Shown in pieces: positions 17,855 through 26,011 of a stretch of 64,000 nt of DNA. This DNA is from Bacteroidales bacterium (GTDB lineage Bacteria > Bacteroidota > Bacteroidia > Bacteroidales > P3). The notes under the pieces were generated by a model. That model ran no database searches. It saw nothing but the letters and a program-made list of their open reading frames with translations, and had not been told where the DNA came from. The number at the start of each line of letters is the position of its first letter. Position 1 is the stretch's first letter. The stretch spans positions 1 to 64,000 of the forward strand of contig JAFROL010000021.1 in the NCBI GenBank assembly GCA_017429685.1, given 5' to 3'. A program made the translations under genes and the position numbers.

Positions 17855-18751
17855 TTATTTATATTCTTCGAGGGCTTCTTGTAGTAAGTCTTTTATTTTC
17901 TGGGCGATATCGTCTGGAGATATGACTTTCAGCCAGCGTCCACGCGAGAGAATATGGGCCAGAAAATCGCTTGTAGGACGCAGTTGGACTTCAAAATCGA
18001 CATAATCAGGGCCCTCTGCAATGACTTTCTGCGAGGAATGTAGCGGCAAGTCGCGCAGGGCATAACGCTCGTTGCCATAGGCACGCAACACTATGCGTTG
18101 TAGTGGTGTGCGACTGTCGGTCATTACGCCAAAGTAATCGGCAAAATAGGCTTGAGCGTCAAAGTGTTTGTCGATAGTAAAGGTCTCGTCGCTGGTCTGC
18201 ATTTGAAGGACTCGGTCGAAAGAGAGGACTATGAACCCTCCGTTTTCGAAACGCCCCAGCAGGTACCACCGGCGACGGAACAGCTTTATGCAGTAAGGCT
18301 CTACGGTCCATTGTTTAGGCTCGCCGCTCCCGTAGCGCCGGTACTGGATAATGATGCGGTGGCCGTTCTGCATCGACTCTACTGCCTGTTGCAGGTGATC
18401 GCCCTCGGTGGGAATGCTTTCCAAAAGGATGCGGTCGTGCAGACCTCGGGCTTCGCTGACTATATTGCTGACGGCCAGTGTACTCAGCATCCACCGCGTG
18501 ACACTGTCGGACGACATCAGCGACGTGTCGTCGATGTAGTAGCGGTTTTCGTTGTCGCATTTGATGTCGATGCCGAACATCTCTTCGACTTCGTTGCGAT
18601 GGCGGCGAAAAGTGGCACGGCTGAAAGGACGGCCCTCGCTCATATCGGTGCGCATCCATCGTTCGTTGATGTCGCTTAGCTTGATGCGGCCTGCTCGGCG
18701 GATGGTGTCGACAAGCCAGGCGTATTGTTTGAAAAGTGTCGACGCTTTCAT
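17855..18751 (-). CDS. WYL-domain transcriptional regulator
   Basis: The 298-residue protein has an N-terminal helix-turn-helix-like region (LSDINERW, FSRATFRRHRNEVEEMFGIDI) and a WYL domain (IIIQYRRYGSGEPKQWTVEPYCIKLFRRRWYLLGRFENG, residues near 135-175). A C-terminal WCX-like segment ends with the WLKVISPDDIAQKIKDLLQEAL helix. WYL proteins sense ligands, often nucleic acid or nucleotides, and regulate nearby genes, CRISPR loci included. Here it overlaps birA by 4 bases (ATGA), so its transcription follows birA. The cas operon begins 163 bases downstream with its own promoter. A role in cas control is possible but not shown. Confidence 0.88.
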   Translation of the reverse strand: MKASTLFKQYAWLVDTIRRAGRIKLSDINERWMRTDMSEGRPFSRATFRRHRNEVEEMFGIDIKCDNENRYYIDDTSLMSSDSVTRWMLSTLAVSNIVSEARGLHDRILLESIPTEGDHLQQAVESMQNGHRIIIQYRRYGSGEPKQWTVEPYCIKLFRRRWYLLGRFENGGFIVLSFDRVLQMQTSDETFTIDKHFDAQAYFADYFGVMTDSRTPLQRIVLRAYGNERYALRDLPLHSSQKVIAEGPDYVDFEVQLRPTSDFLAHILSRGRWLKVISPDDIAQKIKDLLQEALEEYK

Positions 18752-19536
18752 ATCACGAACCGTATTTCTTTCATTCCGCAGGTGAGTGTGGTGCCGGAGG
18801 CGGCGGTGAGCTGCAGGTGGCCGTAGCGGTCAATGCCGGTGATGGTGGCGCGGAGGGGCTGGCCGTCGTGGATGTAGTCGGCTTCGACGCCGAGGCGGTA
18901 GAGGCGGCTCAGATAGTCGGCACGGATTGCGTCGGGACCTGAGGGCTGGCGCAATTGGCTGTAGCGGCGCAGGATGTTGTCGAGCACTGCGCCAAGGACT
19001 GCGTCGAGGTCGAAAGGCGTATGCTCAGGACTTTCGAGCAGCAGTGAGGTGGGGTTGGGAACCCAGTCGGGGAATTGCATTTGGTTGACGTTGAGGCCGA
19101 TGCCGCAGATTGAGCTGGCGATATGGCCGCCGCTAAGCTGGTTTGTGACGAGGATGCCGCACACTTTGCGATCGCCGACATAAATGTCGTTGGGCCACTT
19201 GATTTGAGCGGAAAGCGGAAAGCGGAAAGCGGAAAGCGGAGAGTGTGGTGCGGAGAGCTGCTGCTCCAATGTTTCGGCCATGGCGAGGGCGAGGGCCATC
19301 GTGAGGTTGTATTGGTCTTCGGCAGCAAGGAAGGCGGGCTTCAGAATCAGGCTGAAAGTGAGGTTCTTGCCGGGTTCGCTGACCCACACGTTGCCCTGCT
19401 GGCCGATGCCGGCGGTCTGCCGGCGGGCGCAAATAACTGTAAACTCCCCGACGCTTCTGGGGTCGAGGAGTTTGCAGTAGTTGTTGGTCGACTCGAGGGT
19501 GTCGAACCAGCGGATATCGAATGGATGGCGATCCAT
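18748..19536 (-). CDS. birA: biotin--[acetyl-CoA-carboxylase] ligase
   Basis: The 262-residue enzyme activates biotin with ATP and attaches it to the carrier lysine of biotin-dependent carboxylases. It has the single catalytic domain without the DNA-binding N-terminus of E. coli BirA. Signatures are DTLESTNNYC, the biotinyl-AMP loop RRQTAGIGQQGNVWVSEPGKNLTFS (a GRGR..W-type site, with I-G replacing R-G), and IKWPNDIYVGDRKVCGIL. I start it at the ATG at 19534-19536, which overlaps the frr stop (TGATG); the frame upstream belongs to frr DNA. Just before IKWPND it carries an in-frame insert (SAFRFPLSA) made by five GCGGAAA heptamers on the plus strand. Confidence 0.93.
   Translation of the reverse strand: MDRHPFDIRWFDTLESTNNYCKLLDPRSVGEFTVICARRQTAGIGQQGNVWVSEPGKNLTFSLILKPAFLAAEDQYNLTMALALAMAETLEQQLSAPHSPLSAFRFPLSAQIKWPNDIYVGDRKVCGILVTNQLSGGHIASSICGIGLNVNQMQFPDWVPNPTSLLLESPEHTPFDLDAVLGAVLDNILRRYSQLRQPSGPDAIRADYLSRLYRLGVEADYIHDGQPLRATITGIDRYGHLQLTAASGTTLTCGMKEIRFVI
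19208..19242. repeat. heptamer array inside birA
   Basis: Five tandem 7-base units (GCGGAAA four times, then GCGGAGA) occupy 35 bases of the birA coding sequence. They are the reverse complement of the CTTTCCG/TTTTCCG heptamers between frr and pyrH. Confidence 0.9.
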
Positions 19537-20099
19537 CACACGGTCATTATCTCTTTTTCTTTGGCGGCATAGATCTTGTCGCACTCGCCGATGAACTTGT
19601 CGGTGATGTCCTGAATCTCTTTTTCGACTTGCTTCACCTCGTCCTCGGGTACGGATTTGTCTTTCAGTTTCTTGACTTTGTCCATCACGTTGCGGCGGGC
19701 GTTGCGGATGTTGACCTTGCTGTTTTCCACTTCGCTCTTGGCGCTCTTGCTGAGCTCTTTGCGGCGCTCTTCGGTCAGCGGGGGAACGACGATGCGCAGT
19801 ATGTCGCCCTCGTGGCGCGGCGTGAAGCCGAGGTTGGCGTCGAGGATGGCTTTGTTGATGGCACCGATGATGCTCTTGTCCCACGGCTGGATGATGATGC
19901 TGCGGGCGTCGGGGGTGCTGATGTTGGCAGCCTGGCTGAGTTCGGTGGGGGTACCGTAGTAGTCGATTTTCACTCCGTCGAGCATACCGGGATTGGCTTT
20001 GCCGGCGCGGATTTTGGCCAGTTCCTTTTCAAGGAAGTTGATGGCACTCTGCATTGTCTGTTTTGCTTCGTCGATACAAGCTTTTGATAAATCGTTCAT
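19536..20099 (-). CDS. frr: ribosome recycling factor
   Basis: The 187-residue protein splits post-termination ribosomes together with EF-G. It is full length. The hinge and domain II are recognisable (LEKELAKIRAGKANPGMLDGVKIDYYGTPTELSQAANIS, residues near 22-60), as is the C-terminal long helix (KLKDKSVPEDEVKQVEKEIQDITDKFI). It lies between pyrH upstream and birA downstream, the common pyrH-frr order. A 251-base gap filled with tandem repeats separates it from pyrH. Confidence 0.97.
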   Translation of the reverse strand: MNDLSKACIDEAKQTMQSAINFLEKELAKIRAGKANPGMLDGVKIDYYGTPTELSQAANISTPDARSIIIQPWDKSIIGAINKAILDANLGFTPRHEGDILRIVVPPLTEERRKELSKSAKSEVENSKVNIRNARRNVMDKVKKLKDKSVPEDEVKQVEKEIQDITDKFIGECDKIYAAKEKEIMTV

Positions 20100-20137
20100 A
20101 TGTTGATAAAATTTTAAGTTTTTTTTTTGAGGAAGTT

Positions 20138-20204
20138 AGAGGGAAGTTAAAGGGAGTTAAGGGAAGTTAAAGGGAGTTAAGGGGAGTTAAGGGGAGTTAA
20201 GGGA
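20138..20204. repeat. 10-11-base tandem repeat GGGA(A)GTTAA(A/G)
   Basis: About six or seven imperfect units such as GGGAAGTTAAA and GGGAGTTAAG are placed head to tail just upstream of frr. This is the first of three different tandem arrays in the frr-pyrH gap. Confidence 0.85.
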
Positions 20205-20221
20205 CAATACGAATTGTGAAT

Positions 20222-20256
20222 GCGTTAATGCGTTAGTGCGTTAGTGCTGACGCGTT
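20222..20256. repeat. octamer repeat plus CTGACGCGTT module
   Basis: GCGTTAAT, GCGTTAGT, GCGTTAGT, then G and CTGACGCGTT (20247-20256). Read on the plus strand this repeats the order seen on the minus strand at 8945-9017, 11 kb away. Confidence 0.85.
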
Positions 20257-20345
20257 TTCCGCTTTCCGTTTTCCGCTTTCCGTTTTCCGTTTTCCGTTTT
20301 CCGTTTTCTGTTCTCCGTTCTCCGTTTTCCGCTTTCCGTTTTCCG
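20255..20345. repeat. heptamer array (TTTTCCG/CTTTCCG)13
   Basis: Thirteen 7-base units in strict phase, mostly TTTTCCG and CTTTCCG with three variants near the middle, run almost to the pyrH stop codon (20351-20353). Together with the two arrays before it, this fills the frr-pyrH gap. Confidence 0.92.
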
Positions 20346-20350
20346 CTTTT

Positions 20351-21055
20351 TTACATCACTTCTGTGCCGATGGGTTCGCCGCTGACCACGCGCAGCAGGT
20401 TGCCCGGACGGTTCATATCGAAGACGTAGATGGGCAGGTGGTTCTCCTCGCAGAGGGCGAAGGCGGTGAGGTCCATTATCTTGAGTTTCTTGGTCAGGGC
20501 TTCCTGGAAGGTGAGGGTGGGGTATTTGGTTGCCGTGGGGTCCTTCTCGGGGTCGGCTGTGTAGACGCCGTCGACGCGGGTGCCTTTAAGGATGGCGTCG
20601 GCCTTGATTTCTACGGCGCGCAGGGCCGATGCCGTGTCGGTGGTGAAGAAGGGGTTGCCGCTGCCGCCGCCGATGATGACGACGCGACCGTCCTTCATTG
20701 CCTCGATGGCGCGTCGGCGACTCATTTCCTTGCAGATAGGCTCGATGGCCAGTCCGCTGAGCAGCTCGGTCTTCAGGCCTTGCTTCTCGAGTTCGGCCTG
20801 CAGGGCCATACTGTTGATGAGGGTGGCCAGCATACCCATATAGTCGCCCTGCACACGGTCCATACCCTGGGCGGCGCCGCTGAGGCCGCGGAAGATGTTG
20901 CCGCCACCAATGACGATGGCCACTTCAACGCCGTGGGCTACAGACTCTTTGATGTCCTTGGCATATTGTTCGAGCATTGCGGGGTCGATGCCGTAGCTTT
21001 GGGCTCCCATCAGCGACTCGCCGCTGAGTTTAAGCAGTACGCGGTTGTATTTCAT
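20351..21055 (-). CDS. pyrH: UMP kinase
   Basis: The 234-residue enzyme phosphorylates UMP to UDP in pyrimidine synthesis and belongs to the amino-acid-kinase fold. It is full length. Landmarks are KLSGESLMG at residues 9-17, the nucleotide loop VIGGGNIFRG (near 48-57), GGGSGNPFFTTDTASALRA (near 135-153), and GTRVDGVYTADPEKDPTATKYPTL (near 165-188). It heads the leftward pyrH-frr-birA-WYL series. Upstream lies a 336-base gap with a long palindrome before comF. Confidence 0.97.
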   Translation of the reverse strand: MKYNRVLLKLSGESLMGAQSYGIDPAMLEQYAKDIKESVAHGVEVAIVIGGGNIFRGLSGAAQGMDRVQGDYMGMLATLINSMALQAELEKQGLKTELLSGLAIEPICKEMSRRRAIEAMKDGRVVIIGGGSGNPFFTTDTASALRAVEIKADAILKGTRVDGVYTADPEKDPTATKYPTLTFQEALTKKLKIMDLTAFALCEENHLPIYVFDMNRPGNLLRVVSGEPIGTEVM

Positions 21056-21290
21056 AATTCTTTGTTTTGCTTTCTGTATTTGTAAATTATTGAATTATAT
21101 CTGTTTTGTCGAAAATGATATTCTGTTTTGAGACTACGAAGATAAGAAAAAAAATGGAAATGGCGCGAAAAATGCTTTTTTTTAAGCGTTATTTGTTTGG
21201 CGGCGCTTGTAACGCGTTTGTTGCCAGGCTGATGCGCGATGGCCGCGAGGTGTGTGCCTCTGAGCCCTTTTCGCATAGCGTTTTTATGCA

Positions 21291-21337
21291 GTTCTTATAT
21301 CGTTCTTATATCCGCGATATAAGAACGATATAAGAAC
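21291..21337. repeat. perfect 22-bp palindrome built from 11-base repeats
   Basis: The left arm (21291-21312) is two near-identical 11-base units (GTTCTTATAT and CGTTCTTATAT type), then CGC, then the exact reverse complement (21316-21337). It lies in the 336-base gap between pyrH and comF, downstream of comF. No T-run follows on either side, so it is not a standard intrinsic terminator. The rest of the gap shows no gene. Confidence 0.9.
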
Positions 21338-21391
21338 TCGATGGAAAGGGTATGCCAAAAGGCGGCGCTGGGGGGCTGTGTGTGGCTGGGA

Positions 21392-22084
21392 TCAGGTGTC
21401 GCCGCTCACGGCAAGGGCGGCGATGCTGACGCGTAGGCCGTCGACGCTGCTGAGCGCTGCATAGCAGGCTTCGGTGGTGGCTCCGGTGGTGATGACGTCG
21501 TCGACCAACAGTATGTGTTTGCCTTGCAGTGCTTTGGGGTCAGTGACGGCAAAGACGCCTTTCATATTTTCGAGTCGCTCGATGCGGTTTTTGTGGGTCT
21601 GCGATTCGGTGTGGCGTGTGCGTACAAGGATACCGTCGGCAATGGGCCGTTCGAAGGTCTGTGCGAGGCCCCGGCACAAAAGCAGGCTTTGGTTGTAGCC
21701 GCGTCGGCGCTCTTTGCGGCGGTGCAGCGGCACGGGGACGATGATGTCGACATCGTCGAACTGCCCGCTCTGTGCGATGTGCAGCCCAAGCTGGCGTCCC
21801 ATAATGTGCGCCAGTTTCTGGTTGGAGCTGTATTTTATCTGGTGCAGAATGGTTTGTGTGCTGTTTTTGCGATGGAAAACGAGCAATGCCGTTGCGTGTT
21901 GCACGGGCACGCGTCCGCGCAGACGTCGCTCGACGAGGTTTTCGTTGCTGTTGGCGGTATGCACTTCGGGCAGGCTGAGCAGGCAGGCGGTGCAGAGCTC
22001 CTCTTCGCCGTCGACAAGCGGGGTGCCGCAGACTATGCAGTTGCGCGGAAAGAAGAGCCGTATGAAGTCGTTGATCCAGCGCAT
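21392..22084 (-). CDS. comF: ComF-family phosphoribosyltransferase-like protein
   Basis: This 230-residue protein has an N-terminal zinc-ribbon (CIVCGTPLV then CTACL, residues near 17-37). A type I phosphoribosyltransferase domain ends with the PRPP-binding motif ILLVDDVITTGATTEAC (near 195-210). Middle signatures are VPVPLHRRKERRRGYNQSLLL. ComF proteins take part in handling imported single-stranded DNA during transformation and in replication restart in some bacteria. It follows queA by 9 bases and ends the lipoprotein-pssA-queA-comF run. Confidence 0.9.
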   Translation of the reverse strand: MRWINDFIRLFFPRNCIVCGTPLVDGEEELCTACLLSLPEVHTANSNENLVERRLRGRVPVQHATALLVFHRKNSTQTILHQIKYSSNQKLAHIMGRQLGLHIAQSGQFDDVDIIVPVPLHRRKERRRGYNQSLLLCRGLAQTFERPIADGILVRTRHTESQTHKNRIERLENMKGVFAVTDPKALQGKHILLVDDVITTGATTEACYAALSSVDGLRVSIAALAVSGDT

Positions 22085-22093
22085 AATGGAAGG

Positions 22094-23308
22094 CTAAGGC
22101 AGCAACAGGCAGCTGTCGCCGTAGCTGAGGAAACGGAAGCCGTGGTCGAGTGCGTAGCGGTAGCAGCGGTGCCAGTCGTCGCCTATCAGGGCCGAGACGA
22201 GGAGCAGCAGGGTGCTGCGCGGCTGGTGGAAATTGGTTATCAGGCCGTTGATGACGTGGTATTTGTAGCCCGGGGCGATGAGCAGCTGGGTGTCGCCGTC
22301 GAGGTGTTCGATGCCTTTGCGGTCCATCCATTCAAGCACTTTGCCATAGGACTGCGTGGCGCTGATGCCGAGTTCCTCAAGCTCGTAGGGGTCCCACTGC
22401 AGGACGTGCATAGCTTCGGTGTCGGGGTCGTTGTGCAGTTTCACTCCGAACCAGTAGACCGACTCCAGGGTGCGCACCGTGGTGGTGCCTACGGGGATGA
22501 TGGGGTGGCCTATCTGGTTGAGTATGTTGACGATATTGGTACGGCTTATCTGCACTTTCTCGACGTGCATCTCGTGGCCGCCGATGGTGTCGGCACTGAC
22601 GGGCTTGAAGGTGCCGGCGCCGACGTGGAGGGTGATGTATTCGGTCTTGAAGCCCTTGGCGAGCAACTCGTTGAGCAGACGGTCGGTGAAGTGAAGGCCG
22701 GCCGTGGGTGCTGCCACCGAGCCTTCATAATGGGCATAGACGGTCTGGTAGCGCGTGTTGTCGCTCTCCTCGGCGTCGCGGTGCAGGTAGGGCGGGAGGG
22801 GAATGACTCCGACGTTGTCGATAAGTTCGGCAAAGCTGATGCCGCCGGTCCATCGGAAATCGACCAGCCAGGCTTCGCCGACGGCCTCGCGGCGCGTGGC
22901 TTCGATTTTGAATTCTGAATCTTGAATTTTGAACTGGCGCTCAAGGGGGCCTTCTTTCCACTTTTTGTTGTTGCCGATGTAGCAGAGCCAGGTGCATTGC
23001 TGGCGCTGTTCGAAGGCTTGGCTGATGGCCATAGCGTGCGGCTCGAGACAGAAGATTTCGATGAGCGACCCTGTGGGCTTGCGGAAAAAGAGGCGCGCGT
23101 GGATGACCTTGGTGTTGTTGAAGAGCAGCATTGTCCCCTCGGGCAGCAGCTCGGGCAGGTGGAAGAACTGTGATTCAGCGATTTCGCCAGCGCGGTAGAC
23201 GAGCAGTTTCGACTGGTCGCGCTCGGCCAGCGGGAACTTGGCGATGCGCTCGTCGGGCAGGGGGTAGTCGTAGTCGGCTATTGATATGTTGCGGGGATTA
23301 TTCGGCAT
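22094..23308 (-). CDS. queA: S-adenosylmethionine:tRNA ribosyltransferase-isomerase
   Basis: QueA moves the ribosyl part of SAM onto 7-aminomethyl-7-deazaguanine in tRNA, giving epoxyqueuosine. The protein is 404 residues, compared with about 350 in E. coli. Landmarks are YDYPLPDERIAKFPLAERDQSKLL (13-36), LLFNNTKVIHARLFF, APTAGLHFTD, and HVGAGTFKPVSADTIGGHEMH. Near residue 130 it contains an insert (FKIQDSEFKIEA) encoded by four heptamers at 22906-22933, in a loop region. The gene overlaps the end of pssA by 11 bases. No break in the core is seen, so the enzyme should be active. Confidence 0.95.
   Translation of the reverse strand: MPNNPRNISIADYDYPLPDERIAKFPLAERDQSKLLVYRAGEIAESQFFHLPELLPEGTMLLFNNTKVIHARLFFRKPTGSLIEIFCLEPHAMAISQAFEQRQQCTWLCYIGNNKKWKEGPLERQFKIQDSEFKIEATRREAVGEAWLVDFRWTGGISFAELIDNVGVIPLPPYLHRDAEESDNTRYQTVYAHYEGSVAAPTAGLHFTDRLLNELLAKGFKTEYITLHVGAGTFKPVSADTIGGHEMHVEKVQISRTNIVNILNQIGHPIIPVGTTTVRTLESVYWFGVKLHNDPDTEAMHVLQWDPYELEELGISATQSYGKVLEWMDRKGIEHLDGDTQLLIAPGYKYHVINGLITNFHQPRSTLLLLVSALIGDDWHRCYRYALDHGFRFLSYGDSCLLLP
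22906..22933. repeat. heptamer array inside queA
   Basis: Four 7-base units TTTTGAA, TTCTGAA, TCTTGAA, TTTTGAA in perfect phase, 28 bases, within the coding sequence. Confidence 0.88.
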
Positions 23309-23993
23309 TGTGGCGTTTGCGAGTGATGATGGAAAGGAGTATGTACCAGAGAATTATCAGCGAAATAGCATACCATTGCCGCGTTGCTGCGATGATGGCA
23401 GCACATACAATCAGGAAGATATATTGGATGCAGTTGGTTTTCCAGCTTAGGTCCTTAAAGTTCACCTTTAGCGAGAACATCGGTAATTCGCTGACCATCA
23501 AGATGTCGGTGATGAGAGATATGCCCACAAGGATCAGTGCGAAGCCAGTGTTTTGCTCGGGCCACCAGTTGTAAAAAGCCAGCCCTACCCATATCAGAGC
23601 GTTGGCCGGGGTGGGCAGTCCGAGAAAGCTGTGGCTTTGTCGCGTGTCGAGATTGAACTTGGCAAGCCGATAGGCTGCGAAAAGAGGCATTAGAAAAGCA
23701 AGATACTTCAATCCGAGTGAGCCGGGAGTTAGATAACCAAGATAGTTGTACAGGATGAGCCCTGGTGCTACACCACTTGTTACGACGTCTGCCAGCGAGT
23801 CGAGTTCTTTGCCTAACGGTGAGGCAACGTCCAGAAAGCGTGCGGCCATACCATCGAAGAAGTCGAAAAAGATACCTAAACAGATGAAAAGGGCAGCGCG
23901 GTCAAGCCAGCCTTGGGCTGCAAAAAGACTCGCCAACACTCCGCAGAGGAGGTTGGCGAGTGTTATGAAGTTGGGAATCTGTCGTTTGATCAT
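23298..23993 (-). CDS. pssA: CDP-diacylglycerol--serine O-phosphatidyltransferase
   Basis: The 231-residue membrane enzyme makes phosphatidylserine, the precursor of phosphatidylethanolamine. The CDP-alcohol phosphotransferase motif DGMAARFLDVASPLGKELDSLAD (DG-x2-AR-x8-G-x3-D-x3-D) is complete at residues near 47-69. About six hydrophobic helices follow. Its start codon overlaps the stop of the preceding lipoprotein gene, and its 3' end overlaps queA by 11 bases, which points to coupled translation. Confidence 0.92.
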   Translation of the reverse strand: MIKRQIPNFITLANLLCGVLASLFAAQGWLDRAALFICLGIFFDFFDGMAARFLDVASPLGKELDSLADVVTSGVAPGLILYNYLGYLTPGSLGLKYLAFLMPLFAAYRLAKFNLDTRQSHSFLGLPTPANALIWVGLAFYNWWPEQNTGFALILVGISLITDILMVSELPMFSLKVNFKDLSWKTNCIQYIFLIVCAAIIAATRQWYAISLIILWYILLSIITRKRHNAE

Positions 23994-25813
23994 TACCAGA
24001 GTTTGATTATCAGTTTGAACTCATCGTCGTCCCAGTAGGCCTTGAACTCGGTGTCGACGGCGGCGCGCTCCTTGTAGTTGTACTCTTCGTCGCAGGCCAC
24101 CTTAAGGTTCTTGAGGCAGTTGACCTTGTCACCCAGACGGGCATAAGCCACGGCGCGGAGGTAGAAGACGTCGGCGTTCTGGTCGAGGCAGCAGTCGAGG
24201 GTGCGGATGCTGTTGCTGGTCTCGCCGTTCATCAGCTGTGCGAAGGCCAGGTTGAAGCTGCAGGTGCTGCCCTTGAGCTGTTTCTCGGCAGCCTTGTAGT
24301 CGCCCTTCTTGAGGTTGAGGATGGGCAGGTTGGTCTCGGCGTCGGTGCTGCCCTGGCGCTCGGCCTCTTCAAAGTAGTATTTGGCCAGCGCGTAGTCTTT
24401 CTGTGCCAGGCAGAGCAGTCCGGTGTTGTTGAGCACGTCGGGGTTGTGGGGATTGATCTGGCGGGCCATATTCAGGTAGCGCTCGGCCTCGGCATAGTCG
24501 CCCAGGTAGAACGACACGGCGCCGGCGTTGTTCCATCCGGCCCATTCGGCGCTGTAGTTCTCGGTGGCCCACTTGTAGTATTTCAGCTTGGTCTCGTAGT
24601 TGTAGTTGATATAGGCGGCGTACATCAGCTCGTCGAAGGTCAGCTTGGCGGGGTTGAGGGTGGCCTGTTTTGCCAGCTCGGGGTCGGTCTTGCGGGCCTC
24701 GCTGTAGTAGAGGGCTATCTGTGCGCGGCGCAGGTTGGGGAAGATGTCGGTGTTGAGCTGGGTGTAGGTCTCGGCCATATTCTTGATCATCTGCTCGCGC
24801 TTGATGAGGTTCTGCTGCGTTTCGACGATGTTGACGATGGCGTGCTTGTCCTGGATGTCCGACTCTTCGACCATAATGACGAAGTGAACCCAGTCCTCGC
24901 CGGCGGCGCGGGTCGAGACGATGATTTGCTTCTGGAGCTCGTATTTGTAGTGGTCCACCTCGTAGGCGGGCACCTGCTTGCGGCTGGCCATAGTGTTGAG
25001 CACGTCGTCGAGGACGCGCTTGATTTGCACTGTTGCCACCTCGGCACGGTTCTTGCTGACGCCCACGTTGTTGGTCTCCTCGCCTTCGGGCGATGCCCAT
25101 CCGGTGATGGTGATCTGCTTGGGCAGTCCGTTTTCGAGCATTATGCGGCGCAGGTCTTCAAGCTGTGCCTTGGTGTTGAAAGTGCGGTTCATCTGGAAGT
25201 TCCAGTCGAGGGTTGACTGTCCGTTGGGGAAGTAGATGTCGGCGGTTTCGATGACGCCCTGTGTCTTGTTGTAGTTGACGGGCGAGATGGAGATGTTGCC
25301 GCGGATGTTGACCCACGACGAGGTGTTGTTGACGCCGTCGGAGATGAGCACGGTGGGGAAGGTGACGGTTTTGTGCTGTATTTCGTCGGCGAATTTGGCT
25401 TCGTCGTCGGTGGTCGATGCCTGGTAAGCGACAGGAGCCAGCGTGACGCGTCCGGTCTCCATACCGGGTTTGAAGTCGAGTTCGTCGGTGTAGGTGAAGC
25501 GTCCGCCGTTTTCGTAGTTGATGGTGATGCCTTCGCCGTTGACGTTCTCGCCCTTAAGGGTTACGGGGTCGAGGGGAATGGAACCGCCTTCCCAGGTGAA
25601 GATGGGTTGGATGAAGAGGGCTGCGCCTTTGTTGAAATACTTTTCAGGGAATGAGCCTACAAATTTAACCACGACCTTGTCGTCGCGAGTCTCTACGGGG
25701 TTGGGTGTGGCTTGGTAGCGCACTTTTTTGCTGTCGGATTTCATTTTCGATAACCCGCTGCAACCCACAAGGAGAAGCGACATCAGGAAGAGGGTGAAGA
25801 ATGATTTTTTCAT
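23993..25813 (-). CDS. OmpA/TPR outer-membrane lipoprotein
   Basis: I start it at the second ATG (25811-25813), which gives MKKSFFTLFLMSLLLVGCSG with a lipobox and the lipidated cysteine at residue 18. The first ATG would put 11 polar residues before the signal. Beta-rich domains fill residues 20-190. An OmpA-like peptidoglycan-binding region follows, with IYFPNGQSTLDWNFQMN then ITITGWASPEGEETNNVGVSKNRAEVA (near 200-270). From about residue 390, TPR-like helices (WAGWNNAGAVSFYLGDYAEAERYLNMARQINPHNPDVLNNTGLLCLAQKDYALAKYYF) run to the end. It is probably a cell-wall-attached envelope lipoprotein. Confidence 0.8.
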   Translation of the reverse strand: MKKSFFTLFLMSLLLVGCSGLSKMKSDSKKVRYQATPNPVETRDDKVVVKFVGSFPEKYFNKGAALFIQPIFTWEGGSIPLDPVTLKGENVNGEGITINYENGGRFTYTDELDFKPGMETGRVTLAPVAYQASTTDDEAKFADEIQHKTVTFPTVLISDGVNNTSSWVNIRGNISISPVNYNKTQGVIETADIYFPNGQSTLDWNFQMNRTFNTKAQLEDLRRIMLENGLPKQITITGWASPEGEETNNVGVSKNRAEVATVQIKRVLDDVLNTMASRKQVPAYEVDHYKYELQKQIIVSTRAAGEDWVHFVIMVEESDIQDKHAIVNIVETQQNLIKREQMIKNMAETYTQLNTDIFPNLRRAQIALYYSEARKTDPELAKQATLNPAKLTFDELMYAAYINYNYETKLKYYKWATENYSAEWAGWNNAGAVSFYLGDYAEAERYLNMARQINPHNPDVLNNTGLLCLAQKDYALAKYYFEEAERQGSTDAETNLPILNLKKGDYKAAEKQLKGSTCSFNLAFAQLMNGETSNSIRTLDCCLDQNADVFYLRAVAYARLGDKVNCLKNLKVACDEEYNYKERAAVDTEFKAYWDDDEFKLIIKLW

Positions 25814-26011
25814 AAAACGGGACTCTTTTTTGTTTTTTGGGGCCATACTGCTGGCTTATATTCTTTATGTATTTGTTTCAGATTTATAATTACATACGCT
25901 CGTTTTCCGAGCCTTTTCGGGCTCGAAAAACATCGTATGGTTCAAAATGCAAATTTACATATAAATTTTGAATTGTTGCTTTTTTGGTGAAAAAAAATCG
26001 TTTTGCGTTGA

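Noticed and set aside
21425..21434. CTGACGCG inside comF as a third copy of the composite repeat
   Set aside because: No octamer array beside it; chance occurrence in coding sequence.
21515..22918. 467-codon plus-strand frame across comF and queA
   Set aside because: Crosses two well-supported minus-strand genes and has low-complexity, valine-rich composition without motifs.
25814..25846. Upstream ATG for the OmpA/TPR lipoprotein
   Set aside because: Would put a polar segment before the lipoprotein signal. The ATG at 25811-25813 gives a normal lipobox position.
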